Notes under the pieces: generated by a model
Databases searched by the model: none
What the model was told of the DNA's origin: nothing
Seen by the model: the letters and a program-made list of their open reading frames with translations, nothing else
Position numbers and translations under genes: made by a program
Source: Morganella psychrotolerans
GTDB taxonomy: Bacteria > Pseudomonadota > Gammaproteobacteria > Enterobacterales > Enterobacteriaceae
Assembly (NCBI RefSeq): GCF_001676155.1
Contig: NZ_LZEW01000002.1
Location: 1 to 64,000 of the forward strand
Direction: 5' to 3'
DNA: 64,000 nucleotides
Part shown: positions 17,902 to 26,726 of the stretch, piece after piece
How the letters are laid out: each line of letters opens with the position of its first letter
Position numbering within the stretch: the stretch's first letter is position 1

Positions 17902-19092
17902 TTAACTGGCATTGTCTGTAATGATTTGTGCAATCACAACATTCACCGGCGCAAGATCCGGAATAAGCACATCACTTTTAAATGCCGGAGTATCACGCTG
18001 CACATTCGCCAGAACCTGACCATCCGTATTTTTTGTTTCGATAGTGACATTCATGGACAACCCGATACGCAGCGGATATTTTGCAATCTGCTGAGGATCT
18101 AATTCCACCCTGACCGGCAGACGCTGCACCACCTTAATCCAGTTACCGGTCGCGTTTTGCGCCGGAAGCAGTGAAAATGCGCTGCCGGTACCCATATCCA
18201 GACCGGCGACCGTGCCGTTAAATATCACTTTGCTGCCATAAAAATCACTGGTGATCGTGACCGGTTGCCCGATCCGCACATCACTGAGCTGCGTTTCTTT
18301 AAAGTTAGCATCAATCCACACCGGCTCTGCCGGGACAATTGCCATCAGTGACGCATTCGGACTGACCTGTGCGCCGACCTGGACATTGCGCCGTGACACA
18401 TATCCGGTAAACGGACTGCGGATTTGTGTACGCTGAAGGGTTATCCAGGCATCGCGGACTTTATCTGCCGCCTGTAATATCGCGGGTTGATCCGCCAATG
18501 CGGTTGTTTTCAGCAAGGCTTTCGTGGCATTAAATTGCTGCACCGATGCATTCAGGGACGCCTGTGCTTCTTCCACGGCTTCGCGTGAGTGCTGCAAATC
18601 CTCTTTGGAAATAGTCCCCCGCTGCCCCAGCACACTTCTGCGCGCATAATCACTTTTTGCCTGATTAAGCAGCACGTTTTTCTGTGCAATCACGGCACTG
18701 AGCTGGTCACGGTTATAATAAAGCTCCTGTGTCTGGCGCACTGTTGCCGCGAGATCATGGCGCGCCTGTGCATAAGCCAGTTCAGCATTGGTTTTATCCA
18801 GCACCACCAGTACATCCCCGGCGCGTACCAGATCGGTATTCTCAAAATTTACCTGCGTCACATTACCGGTCGTTTGCGCCACAACCGGCACCTGAAGCCC
18901 GACCACATAAGCATCATCGGTATATTCCTGATAGCGCAGAACCAGAAACCAATAAATCAGATACCCCGCCAGTAATAAAATAAACAGCAGAGTGGTACCG
19001 AGAAGCCAGGCTTTTCGTTTTGCAGGATGACTCGAAGATGTGTGTTTATCGGAAGGTTGGGCGGCAGAAGACTGCGTTGACGTGTTGTCCAT
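17902..19092 (-). CDS. EmrA-like membrane fusion protein (HlyD family)
   Basis: A 396-residue periplasmic adaptor: short cytoplasmic N terminus, one membrane anchor (LLGTTLLFILLLAGYLIYWF, about residues 29-48), a lipoyl half-motif (VVAQTTGNVTQVNFENTDLV), a helical hairpin (about 110-210) and the second lipoyl/beta-barrel part (IRSPFTGYVSRRNVQVGAQV). ATG at 19092 is used, as the codon before it is TTG. It is first in a two-gene operon with the EmrB-like exporter. Confidence 0.92.
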   Translation of the reverse strand: MDNTSTQSSAAQPSDKHTSSSHPAKRKAWLLGTTLLFILLLAGYLIYWFLVLRYQEYTDDAYVVGLQVPVVAQTTGNVTQVNFENTDLVRAGDVLVVLDKTNAELAYAQARHDLAATVRQTQELYYNRDQLSAVIAQKNVLLNQAKSDYARRSVLGQRGTISKEDLQHSREAVEEAQASLNASVQQFNATKALLKTTALADQPAILQAADKVRDAWITLQRTQIRSPFTGYVSRRNVQVGAQVSPNASLMAIVPAEPVWIDANFKETQLSDVRIGQPVTITSDFYGSKVIFNGTVAGLDMGTGSAFSLLPAQNATGNWIKVVQRLPVRVELDPQQIAKYPLRIGLSMNVTIETKNTDGQVLANVQRDTPAFKSDVLIPDLAPVNVVIAQIITDNAS

Positions 19093-19590
19093 CAAAATAC
19101 CCCGGTCATTAAAATTAATGCAATATTATTGCGCACAGAATAGCCTGAATAACGGAAAAAGTAACGATAAGTGAAATAATATGGCGGATGAATGAAAACG
19201 ACATAAACAGAAACAGAATATCCGTCTGACACAATGAATTATGTGATTTATTTGTCAGTTTATGATGCTCTGCAATGCAATATAAAGAAATGTCCGGAAA
19301 TGAAAGTAATATCCGCTTCACACTTTGATATTTTTTTGTGCCGGCGCTTCACAAAAAAAATAACCCGCAGAATGATATTATGAAAAAAACATCCTGATTA
19401 TTCGATTAGCAGGTTCATTTTCGGGTACAAACGTATTTTATTTTCAGGTTTTCCTGTTCTCAGACAAAGTATCGTTTTTTACTGAAATAAGATTATTTTG
19501 TCATGTCCCGGAAAAAACAGCACAATTTGCACAAGGGTCACACCGGATAAACTCAATACCGATGGTTGATTTACGGTGACAGCATGAAAA
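19093..19590. other. spacer without a convincing gene
   Basis: AT-rich region upstream of the EmrA-like gene and downstream of the next leftward gene. It contains an inverted repeat at 19332-19363 (ATTTTTTTGTG / CACAAAAAAAAT around CCGGCGCTT) that could be a bidirectional terminator for the gene ending at 19591. Short open frames here show no family features. Confidence 0.4.
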
Positions 19591-20371
19591 TCAATCAGAC
19601 AAGATCTGTCGCAATGCCTCTGCGGTAGCGGCTTTATCCGGCTCCTGAGTAAATAATTCATAAAAATCCCCGACAATACGACAGGTCATTACCGGGTCTT
19701 TTGCACCCTCTTCAGGGTTTGATAACAAATTAACCTGATCGCCGTATTTCTCACTCAGTTTCTGTGAAACGGAGCCTAATACGCGATAGGCATCGTGCTC
19801 AGACACTGAATGACTATTTCGGTTTTCCAGAGATGACGTCAGGATCAGATTAACCGTTTTCAACATCCGGATATCGGCTTCATTATAAGAAACAGCCAAT
19901 TTATCCTGCGGGAATTTATTCAGTGCCGGAAAAAAATTATTAAAACACAGTTGCCCGGACGGATCTTTTATCAGATATCCGTCTGCCTGCTCTTTAATCG
20001 CCACAGCAAAGGCGTTTAACGCCTCGTCAGAAGCATAAGGAACACGATCGATTAATAATATCGCCGTCAGCCCGGTGATTTTATTCACCCATGCCAGTTT
20101 CTGCTCATCGGTCATTGAATCGTAATCACCCATCTCGCGTTTTATTTCTTTATATTTTTCAGGTGAGATTTTACGCAGTGACTCAAGAAACAGAAATGAT
20201 TCCGCCATCATCTTTTTTTTCAACAATAACAGGCGATTTCTCCGCGCTGCTGCTGCTGAGCGCCTCCCGTAAAACCGGCGGCTTTGTTTCCGGTGTTCCC
20301 ATATAATAACCGGCTCCTGTAAACGCAGCAGCGACAATCAGCATCAACACCAGTTTTATTAATTTACCCAT
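19591..20371 (-). CDS. unknown membrane-anchored protein (apparent frameshift)
   Basis: I do not recognise this protein. ATG at 20371 starts MGKLIKLVLMLIVAAAFTGA, an N-terminal membrane anchor or signal, followed by a Ser/Pro/Glu-rich linker (LREALSSSSAEKSPVIVEKK). The frame is then broken in the eight-base run 20213-20220. Taking out one base joins it to a 205-residue helical domain (MMAESFLFLESLRKISPEKY, ITGLTAILLIDRVPYASDEA), for a total of 259 residues. The domain probably lies in the periplasm. No operon partners; an ERIC-like repeat sits just upstream. Confidence 0.65.
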
Positions 20372-20402
20372 ACTTTCCTCTGCATTTATTACCGGCAACA
20401 TA

Positions 20403-20526
20403 TATACCCAACGTCATTCAAGATGCAGGCATGCGGCAAGCTCCGACCGCCGGGGAGCATACACAAGTATGTGACCCGGCGGGCTGAGTACAGCCAACGA
20501 ACCTGCAGTTTGAATGAATAAGGGTA
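20403..20526. repeat. ERIC-like intergenic repeat (full length)
   Basis: A 124-bp copy with the same ends (TATACCC, AGGGTA) and core (GGGGAGCATAC..AAGTATGTGACCC) as the copy at 5999. A loose fragment of the same family (CTACAGGTTCGTTGGGTATA) is found at about 20603-20622. Confidence 0.85.
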
Positions 20527-20552
20527 CGAAAAGATACTGACACAAATAAAGA

Positions 20553-20583
20553 AAACCCGCTATAGCCGGTCGCCATAGCGGGT
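20553..20583 (-). terminator. terminator of yceJ-yceI
   Basis: ACCCGCTAT (20555-20563) and ATAGCGGGT (20575-20583) form a 9-bp stem; on the minus strand it is followed by a T-rich tract. It lies about 65 bp beyond the yceI stop codon. Confidence 0.7.
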
Positions 20584-20646
20584 CTTATATACTCTTACAA
20601 ACTACAGGTTCGTTGGGTATACAAATCAGTCAGATAACGGAAAATG

Positions 20647-21222
20647 TCAGATTTTCACGCCTTCAACAGAAATAATCAGCTCGGCATCCTGTGATTTCGG
20701 GCCTAAATCCGCATTGATGTTAAAGCTTTTCAGGGACACTTTTCCTGTAGCTTCAAAACCTGCACGATAACCGCCCCACGGATCTTTACCTTCACCCGTC
20801 AGTTTTGCATCCAGCGTTACCGGCTGTGTCACACCATTGAGGGTCAGATTACCGGTGATGATATAGTCATCGCCTTTCTTTTCCACTTTGGATGACACAA
20901 ATTTAGCTTGCGGATTTTTATCCGTATTCAGGAACTGCGGGCCGCGCAGGTGTTTATCCCGCTCCGCGTGGTTAGTATCCAGGCTGCCGGTTTTAATCGT
21001 CACATCGACGTTGTCTTTTGAAGGATCGGCTTTATCAAACGTAAATGTGCCGTCAAAATCCTTAAATGTCCCGTAAAGCCAGCTGTAACCCAGATGCTGA
21101 ATACGAAACTGAACAAACGCGTGCTGCCCTTCTTTATCAATCTTATAGGTGTCAGCCAGTGCCGCACCTGAACCCAGCAGCATCATGCCTGCGCTTAAAC
21201 CAACCAGTGCTTTCTTCAGCAT
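20647..21222 (-). CDS. yceI: YceI-family periplasmic protein
   Basis: A 191-residue exported lipocalin-like protein: signal peptide ([19 protein letters not shown]), then [30 protein letters not shown] with the beta-barrel pattern of YceI, and [14 protein letters not shown] near 120-133. The family binds isoprenoid or fatty-acid-like lipids in the periplasm. It follows the cytochrome b561-like gene, the same pairing as yceJ-yceI in E. coli. Confidence 0.94.
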   Translation of the reverse strand: MLKKALVGLSAGMMLLGSGAALADTYKIDKEGQHAFVQFRIQHLGYSWLYGTFKDFDGTFTFDKADPSKDNVDVTIKTGSLDTNHAERDKHLRGPQFLNTDKNPQAKFVSSKVEKKGDDYIITGNLTLNGVTQPVTLDAKLTGEGKDPWGGYRAGFEATGKVSLKSFNINADLGPKSQDAELIISVEGVKI

Positions 21223-21264
21223 TATTACTTCTCCGTCATAATAAAATTACGGGCTTCCCTGCGT

Positions 21265-21816
21265 TCAGGGTTTCATGCCCAGCATACGTTTTAATGTGGC
21301 GTCTTTATCAAAGAGATGATGTTTGAATGCGGCCAGCGCGTGCAGCGCGGACAGCACAACAACAGACCAGGCAAGATACAGATGAATAGTTCCTGCGCTG
21401 TCCGCCTGTGATGCACCGTCAGCCAGTGAGGCTGGTATCTCAAACCACCCGAAAACAGAAATGGCCTGACCATTTGCCGTTGAAATAAAATATCCGGTTA
21501 TCAGGATGGCAAATAAAATACCGTACAACAGCCAGTGCGCCAGTGTTGCACTGATCCGGGTAAGCCGGGTATAGGTGGTTAACGCAGGCGGCGGCGGGGA
21601 AATCCAGCGCCAGACCATCCGGATAACCAAAACAATAAACAACAGAATGCCGATACTTTTATGGATCTCCGGCGCACTGTGATACCAAATATCATAATAT
21701 CCCAGCGATACCATCCACAGCCCCAGGGCAAACATCCCGTAAACAGTGAGTGCCACACCCCAGTGAAGCAAAACGGAGAGGTGTCCGTATCGCTCAGCAT
21801 TATTTTTCCATTGCAT
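21265..21816 (-). CDS. yceJ: cytochrome b561-like membrane protein
   Basis: A 183-residue inner-membrane protein with four helices and the haem-binding histidines expected of the bacterial cytochrome b561 family (LSVLLHWGVALTVYGM, HSAPEIHKSIGILLFIVLVI, HLYLAWSVVVLSALHALAAF KHH). ATG at 21816 (MQWKNNAERYG) is chosen over an upstream start that would add 12 atypical residues. It is cotranscribed with yceI, 42 bp downstream, and may exchange electrons with quinones or a lipid cargo. Confidence 0.88.
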   Translation of the reverse strand: MQWKNNAERYGHLSVLLHWGVALTVYGMFALGLWMVSLGYYDIWYHSAPEIHKSIGILLFIVLVIRMVWRWISPPPPALTTYTRLTRISATLAHWLLYGILFAILITGYFISTANGQAISVFGWFEIPASLADGASQADSAGTIHLYLAWSVVVLSALHALAAFKHHLFDKDATLKRMLGMKP

Positions 21817-22120
21817 TGATAAATACCCTTTAATAACCCATATCAGTAACAACCCGGTAACAGCCTGCTACTTTACGTGATTTCAGAATAAATATCGGAC
21901 AAATATCTTGCATAAGTCAGTCAAATTAAATCACTAACATACTCATTTAATTCGGTTTTTTAGTTTATTTGCCATTTTAACAGCAGACAAGTCTGATATA
22001 ACGGCATCACATAAGAATCATTTCGCAGGGTATATAACTTATTGTTCGCAGGGAGATCCCTCTCCGACGGTTTTAAATAAAAAAATAGTTTAATATCTTA
22101 AAATATAGTTTATTAAAAAT

Positions 22121-22148
22121 TTGACATCGGTCACATAAATGGTATGAT
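22121..22148 (+). promoter_or_regulatory. sigma-70 promoter of the first small peptide gene
   Basis: TTGACA (22121-22126), 16 bases, TATGAT (22143-22148). The spacer includes GGTCACA, also conserved in the second copy's promoter. Confidence 0.75.
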
Positions 22149-22203
22149 ACCTCCATCGAAGCGAAAGACGCTTTAACCCTTAATTCAAACGCAGGAGTTC
22201 ATT

Positions 22204-22281
22204 ATGAAAAGCATCAAAGTTTTCTTTTCTCATCTGACCCATGCTGCTGCTATTATTGCTAAATACAGCAAAGCATTCTGA
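22204..22281 (+). CDS. 25-residue small protein, copy 1
   Basis: ATG at 22204 follows CGCAGGAGTTCATT, a strong ribosome site. The product is MKSIKVFFSHLTHAAAIIAK plus YSKAF, a short basic amphipathic or membrane-seeking helix. The unit has its own promoter, a 5' leader with a small hairpin (AAGCG-AAAGA-CGCTT, about 22159-22173) and its own terminator. A near copy follows 281 bp later. The conservation of leader, ribosome site, peptide and terminator between copies argues that the peptide is really made. I do not recognise the family; its size resembles type I toxins or small stress peptides. Confidence 0.7.
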   Translation: MKSIKVFFSHLTHAAAIIAKYSKAF

Positions 22282-22297
22282 TTATCAGACAGATTTG

Positions 22298-22324
22298 AAA
22301 AAGCGCCTTCAGGGCGCTTTTTTT
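22298..22324 (+). terminator. terminator of small peptide gene, copy 1
   Basis: AAGCGCC-TTCA-GGGCGCTT followed by a T tract: a textbook intrinsic terminator 17 bp after the stop codon. Confidence 0.9.
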
Positions 22325-22401
22325 ATTGCCTGTGATTTATCATCCGGTCACGATAAAACTAAAAATAATTTTAATCAAATAAAGTTTATTTTATAAAAAA
22401 T

Positions 22402-22429
22402 TTGACCTTTGTCACAAAATTGCTATAGT
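22402..22429 (+). promoter_or_regulatory. sigma-70 promoter of the second small peptide gene
   Basis: TTGACC (22402-22407), 16 bases, TATAGT (22424-22429). Same spacing and the same GTCACA element as the first copy. Confidence 0.72.
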
Positions 22430-22484
22430 ACACCCATCGAAGCGAAAGACGCTTTAACCCCTAATTCAAACGCAGGAGTTGATT

Positions 22485-22562
22485 ATGAAAAACATCAGAA
22501 CATTCATTTCTTATCTGACCCGTGCTGCTGCTATCATTGCTAAATACAGCAAAACATTCTGA
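22485..22562 (+). CDS. 25-residue small protein, copy 2
   Basis: A tandem duplicate of the gene at 22204: MKNIRTFISYLTRAAAIIAK plus YSKTF. Same ribosome site (CGCAGGAGTTGATT), same leader hairpin and same terminator. Between copies the C-terminal AAAIIAKYSK core is unchanged while the N-terminal part varies and keeps its hydrophobic and basic pattern, which suggests selection on the peptide. The 3' side converges with the glycosyltransferase gene. Confidence 0.7.
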   Translation: MKNIRTFISYLTRAAAIIAKYSKTF

Positions 22563-22573
22563 GCAACAGACAT

Positions 22574-22602
22574 AAAAAAAGCGCCTTCAGGGCGCTTTTT
22601 TT
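22574..22602. terminator. terminator of small peptide gene, copy 2
   Basis: AAAAAAAGCGCC-TTCA-GGGCGCTTTTTTT, symmetric, so it can also stop leftward transcription of the glycosyltransferase gene that ends 18 bp to the right. Confidence 0.9.
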
Positions 22603-22619
22603 ATGTCTGTATGTCGGTC

Positions 22620-23469
22620 TTATTTTGCCAGCGGGGCAAACAACCAACGCAGCCACCAGCGGGTTTTCCAGCCGGGTGTTTTTTTTCCGTTCCGTCGGTT
22701 GCACACGGGAAACTGATTTTAGTATTTTCCATTCAAAATCAAGGAATAACCTAGAGTGCCCTGCCTCTGCACCATACGTGCAAATTTCATCATGCTTGCG
22801 CTTATCGACCGGAGTGTTGTAACTCAGATCACGATCCAGGGTGTGATAAGATTTTTCACGGTCAACAATCCGCTCTTGTGCATACACCGATTTAGGTAAG
22901 TAGCGCTGACGGGAGCCGTTATATTTCTGTAACTTAACAAAACGGTAATCTTCTGCGCCATAGTGGCCACAAAACTCTTCATCATAACCATAAAAACGGA
23001 AAAAACGCGCACGGGACATAAAAAACAGATTTGAGTGCCCTTTATACGTTTTACCATTTTCATCCTGACGATACAGTTTATAAAACGTCCGTCCGGGGTT
23101 GCCCGCATTGATAAGATAAGTAAACGTCGATACCGGCAGGACATGATCCAGATCAGTCATCAGAATTTTATCTGATTTGGCATAAGTTACCCCCAGATTG
23201 CGGGAGCCGCCCTGATTCCACGGGATATCAGTTGTGATCCGTAACCAGGTCAGATTTAAATCAAATTCGGGGATCTCATACTCAACCGGAGAGCAATCAT
23301 CAACAATCACAAACTGAACATGATCGAGAACGGCCGCCGGCATTTTTTCATACCCGCGCAACAGATTGATTACTTCAGAAATATCCTGCTGATTACAATA
23401 GAAGTGAGTAACATAAGACAACTTAATATGCTGTTTATCAGCAACTTTACGGAAGAATTCGCGTGACAT
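22620..23469 (-). CDS. GT-A family glycosyltransferase (apparent frameshift near the C terminus)
   Basis: A glycosyltransferase of the GT2-like fold. From ATG at 23469 (MSREFFRKVADK) the domain shows FVIVDDCSP, then WNQGGSRNLGVTYAKSDKIL and the metal-binding MTDLDHVLP, and further on a GHYGAEDYRF motif. Near the C terminus the frame meets an eight-base run at 22679-22686; dropping one base gives a natural ending, KKTPGWKTRWWLRWLFAPLA, and stop at 22620, for 282 residues. Without the correction it reads 20-odd atypical residues into the terminator. An upstream in-frame start at 23562 is possible but less likely. The acceptor is unknown and no other polysaccharide genes lie nearby. Confidence 0.72.
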
Positions 23470-23585
23470 AGTACCTGTAGCCCTTACCACATTTGACTGA
23501 CCGGCTATTAACAACCAGTGCGATGTTAATTGCCGGTCATTTTCACATACGGTTAGTACCATGTCACGACTTAACTACCGGGGAA

Positions 23586-23804
23586 CTATTCTTTATTGAA
23601 AAAGTATTCCACCGGAACATGAAACAATTCAGCCAAATAGATTAGATAATGAATACTGATACGGCTTGTTCCACGTTCGTAACGGTTAAATTGCTGCTGG
23701 GTTATCCCCATATCTTCAGCTAACCGGACAACACTTAATCCTAAGTATTTTCTCTTTTCTTTAATCCGGCTTCCGACACAAGAATAAATATATTCGGTCT
23801 CCAT
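23586..23804 (-). CDS. small HTH regulator, MrpJ/XRE-like
   Basis: A 72-residue DNA-binding protein of one HTH_3 domain: IKEKRKYLGLSVVRLAEDMG and ITQQQFNRYERGTSRISIHY, then LIYLAELFHVPVEYFFN. This pattern resembles MrpJ-type regulators of Proteus and relatives, which repress flagella while fimbriae are made; no fimbrial operon is seen here, so the role is open. ATG at 23804 is chosen for the GGAG 7 bases upstream. It precedes the glycosyltransferase gene on the same strand. Confidence 0.75.
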   Translation of the reverse strand: METEYIYSCVGSRIKEKRKYLGLSVVRLAEDMGITQQQFNRYERGTSRISIHYLIYLAELFHVPVEYFFNKE

Positions 23805-24324
23805 AAGATACTCCATTCGCTTATATTGACAATGTGATAACAAAAAAAATCCATTTTTAAGGTCATGCCTGTAATACCGAAAACCACGGCACGAAACAAA
23901 AGCCAACATATTGAAATAAAATAAAAATATATCAACTTCCGATTATAAATATCAGGCACATGCTGAATCAGCAAATAGAATTTAACCTTATCGGTTCATT
24001 GAAATCAATATCAACATTCCTATTTCCTGTAATATTACCTACCTAATCACACTTAACGTCTTAAATCAGACAAAATAAGATTTATCACATTTCATGATCA
24101 GGTATATATACCTGGTTATTGCAAAAAATAATGATGATTAAATATATTCCCCATACAGAACAGGAAATATACACTTAAGAATTTATTACCTGTTTTGGTT
24201 TTTATCGGTTTTTATATTTCATGCAATCATCAGAAGATGTGTTATTCTCATCACAGAAGCAATACAAATGCATAGTTATAATTTACATTTGTAAATAACT
24301 CCCTTCTGTTTTTGAGGTTATCTT
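23805..24324. other. AT-rich divergent regulatory region
   Basis: About 520 bp without a gene, between the leftward HTH gene and the rightward mtnK operon. The only clear structure is the inverted repeat at 24263-24293 described separately. Confidence 0.4.
24263..24293. promoter_or_regulatory. inverted repeat upstream of mtnK, possible operator
   Basis: TACAAATG (24263-24270) and CATTTGTA (24286-24293) are perfect 8-bp half-sites separated by 15 bases that contain a TATAAT-like element (TTATAATT). The position 32 bp before mtnK suggests repression; the SorC regulator at 28075 is a candidate binder. Confidence 0.5.
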
Positions 24325-25590
24325 ATGACACGAGCAACGCCCGCCGGATATACCCCGCAAACCAGTAAAACGCTTCCCGCTTATCTTGCCGCGCACCTCC
24401 CTCCCCATCTGCAATTAGACGGCTCACCCGACGACTGGCGGGTAGAGGAAGTGGGCGACGGTAATCTCAATCTGGTTTTTATCGTCCGGGGACGTGAAAA
24501 TACCTTAGTGGTAAAACAATCCCTGCCATACGTCCGTGCCGCAGGCGAGTCCTGGCCACTCTCTTTGCAACGCAATTATTTTGAGTACCATGCTCTGTCA
24601 CAGGAAAAACGTTTCGCACCTGATTATGTGCCTGATGTGTATTTCTATGATGAAACAATGGCGTTGTTTGCCATGGAATATCTCGATGACCATATCATTC
24701 TGCGTAAAACACTGATTGCCGGTAAATTTGTTCCCGGGCTTGCAGAGAAAACCGGTTTATTTATGGCGCAGACGCTGTTTCACACATCGGATCTCGGTAT
24801 GAATGCACAGGATAAAAAAGCCCTTACTGCACAATTTTCCGCGAACCATGAACTGTGTAAAATCACCGAAGACCTGATTTTCACTGAGCCTTATTACCCC
24901 GCACCACGCAATCAACACACTTCCCCGCAGTTGGATAAAGATGCAAACGCCGTCATGCTTGACCGGGAAATGGTGCAGGTTGCCATGCGTTATAAATATA
25001 AATTTATGACACAGACTCAGGCGCTGCTGCATGGCGATTTACATTCCGGCTCCATCATGACGGGTGAAAATTCCGTACAGGTGATTGATCCTGAATTCAG
25101 CTTTATGGGACCTATGGCATTTGATACCGGTAATTATATCGGCAACTTATATATGGCATGGTTTTCTCAGCCTGCGCACCGGAAAAATGAGAACGAAACC
25201 GTGCAATATCAGCAATGGCTGCTGTCACAGATAAGTCAGACCTGGTCTGTCTTTGAGACAGAATTCCGCCGTCTGTGGACAGAAAAACAGCAGGGTGATG
25301 CCTGGCCGCGCGTACTGTATCAGGAGGGATTATTTGACGATAAATTTCTCAGAACCGCGCAGGACAGTTTCTTCGCCGAACTGTTTCAGGACACGCTGGT
25401 TAACGCCGGTCTGGAAATTAACTGCCGCCTGCTCGGGTTCGCCGGGGTGGCAGATTTTAAATCCATTAAAGATGCTGACCTGCGGGCAACGCTTGAGCGC
25501 AAAGCACTGAAACTCGCCCGTGAACTGATTGTCAACGCCCGTCATTACCGCAGTTTTGACGATATCACACCATTTCTTTCTTATTGTTAA
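24325..25590 (+). CDS. mtnK: 5-methylthioribose kinase
   Basis: A 421-residue kinase that phosphorylates methylthioribose at C1. It has the aminoglycoside-phosphotransferase fold: VEEVGDGNLNLVFIV near residues 42-56 for nucleotide binding, LLHGDLHSGSIM near 234-245 as the catalytic loop, and VIDPEFSFMGP near 252-262 as the metal-binding DPE. Length matches MtnK. GAGG stands upstream of the ATG. It heads the operon mtnK-mtnA-aldolase, with a 24-bp gap to mtnA. Confidence 0.95.
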   Translation: MTRATPAGYTPQTSKTLPAYLAAHLPPHLQLDGSPDDWRVEEVGDGNLNLVFIVRGRENTLVVKQSLPYVRAAGESWPLSLQRNYFEYHALSQEKRFAPDYVPDVYFYDETMALFAMEYLDDHIILRKTLIAGKFVPGLAEKTGLFMAQTLFHTSDLGMNAQDKKALTAQFSANHELCKITEDLIFTEPYYPAPRNQHTSPQLDKDANAVMLDREMVQVAMRYKYKFMTQTQALLHGDLHSGSIMTGENSVQVIDPEFSFMGPMAFDTGNYIGNLYMAWFSQPAHRKNENETVQYQQWLLSQISQTWSVFETEFRRLWTEKQQGDAWPRVLYQEGLFDDKFLRTAQDSFFAELFQDTLVNAGLEINCRLLGFAGVADFKSIKDADLRATLERKALKLARELIVNARHYRSFDDITPFLSYC

Positions 25591-25614
25591 TCGCCACCTG
25601 CTTACGAGGCCATA

Positions 25615-26724
25615 ATGAAAATTCAGGGAAAACACTACCGCTCCGTCTGGTTAGCTGAAAACGGCGTAAATGTCTGTATTTTTGATCAGACAAAACTGCC
25701 GTTTGAGATCAGTATTCTTCAGTTAGCCACACCGGAAGAGGCTGCGACCTCGATTAAAGATATGTGGGTGCGCGGCGCACCGCTGATTGGTGCGGTTGCC
25801 GCTTACGGCGTGGCGCTGGCAATGCATCGTGACAGCAGTGATGCCGCACTGAAAACAGCCTACGATACACTTGTTGTCACCCGCCCGACGGCAATCAACC
25901 TGAAATGGGCGCTGGACCGGATCTGCACCGCACTCACACCGCTGGCGCCAAATGCCCGTTGTGAAGCGGCTTACCGCATTGCCGGTGAAATCGCAGATGA
26001 GGATGCTGAGATCTGCCACCGTATTGGTGAGCACGGACTGACGATTATCCGTGATATTGCCGCCCGTAAAAAACCGGGAGAGCCTGTCAATATTCTGACG
26101 CACTGTAATGCAGGCTGGTTGGCAACCGTAGACTGGGGCACGGCGCTGTCACCCATTTATCAGGCATATAATGAAGGAATTAATATTCACGTCTGGGTGG
26201 ATGAAACCCGTCCGCGCAACCAGGGCGGACTGACCGCTTTTGAGCTGGGTTCACACGGCGTGCCACATACCCTGATCGCAGATAATGCCGGGGGGCATCT
26301 GATGCAGCACGGCGAAGTGGACATGTGTATTGTCGGAACCGACCGCACCACGGCTCGCGGGGATGTCTGTAATAAAATCGGTACCTACCTGAAAGCGCTG
26401 GCAGCCAAAGCGAATAATGTGCCGTTTTATGTGGCACTGCCCTCGCCGACTCTCGATTTCACTGTGTGGGATGGCGTAAAAGAGATCCCGATTGAGCAAC
26501 GCGCCGGTGAAGAGCAATCTCATGTATTCGGTATTACGCCCGAAGGCACGCGCAGTTGGGTGAATACCGCACCGCAAGGGACAACCTGCGGCAACTATGC
26601 GTTTGATGTCACACCGGCGGAATATGTCACCGGGCTGATTACCGAGCGCGGTATTTGTGATGCCACACCGGCAGGGCTTAAAGCCATGTTCCCGGAGATG
26701 TGGCCGTCAGAGTATGAGGTGTAA
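25615..26724 (+). CDS. mtnA: methylthioribose-1-phosphate isomerase
   Basis: A 369-residue isomerase that converts 5-methylthioribose 1-phosphate to the ribulose form. Family motifs: [16 protein letters not shown] near 49-64, [19 protein letters not shown] with the catalytic Cys, and [19 protein letters not shown] with the catalytic Asp. It relates to eIF2B-type folds. It is followed 2 bp later by an aldolase, and none of the universal salvage genes mtnB, mtnC or mtnD are nearby, so its product is probably cleaved by the aldolase. Confidence 0.96.
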   Translation: MKIQGKHYRSVWLAENGVNVCIFDQTKLPFEISILQLATPEEAATSIKDMWVRGAPLIGAVAAYGVALAMHRDSSDAALKTAYDTLVVTRPTAINLKWALDRICTALTPLAPNARCEAAYRIAGEIADEDAEICHRIGEHGLTIIRDIAARKKPGEPVNILTHCNAGWLATVDWGTALSPIYQAYNEGINIHVWVDETRPRNQGGLTAFELGSHGVPHTLIADNAGGHLMQHGEVDMCIVGTDRTTARGDVCNKIGTYLKALAAKANNVPFYVALPSPTLDFTVWDGVKEIPIEQRAGEEQSHVFGITPEGTRSWVNTAPQGTTCGNYAFDVTPAEYVTGLITERGICDATPAGLKAMFPEMWPSEYEV

Positions 26725-26726
26725 CC

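Noticed and set aside
19115-19321. 68-codon leftward frame upstream of the EmrA-like gene
   Set aside because: No ribosome site, no recognisable features, and low-GC composition expected to give such frames by chance.
24000-24324. SAM or other methionine-related riboswitch upstream of mtnK
   Set aside because: None of the conserved SAM-box elements are visible; only a simple inverted repeat is present.
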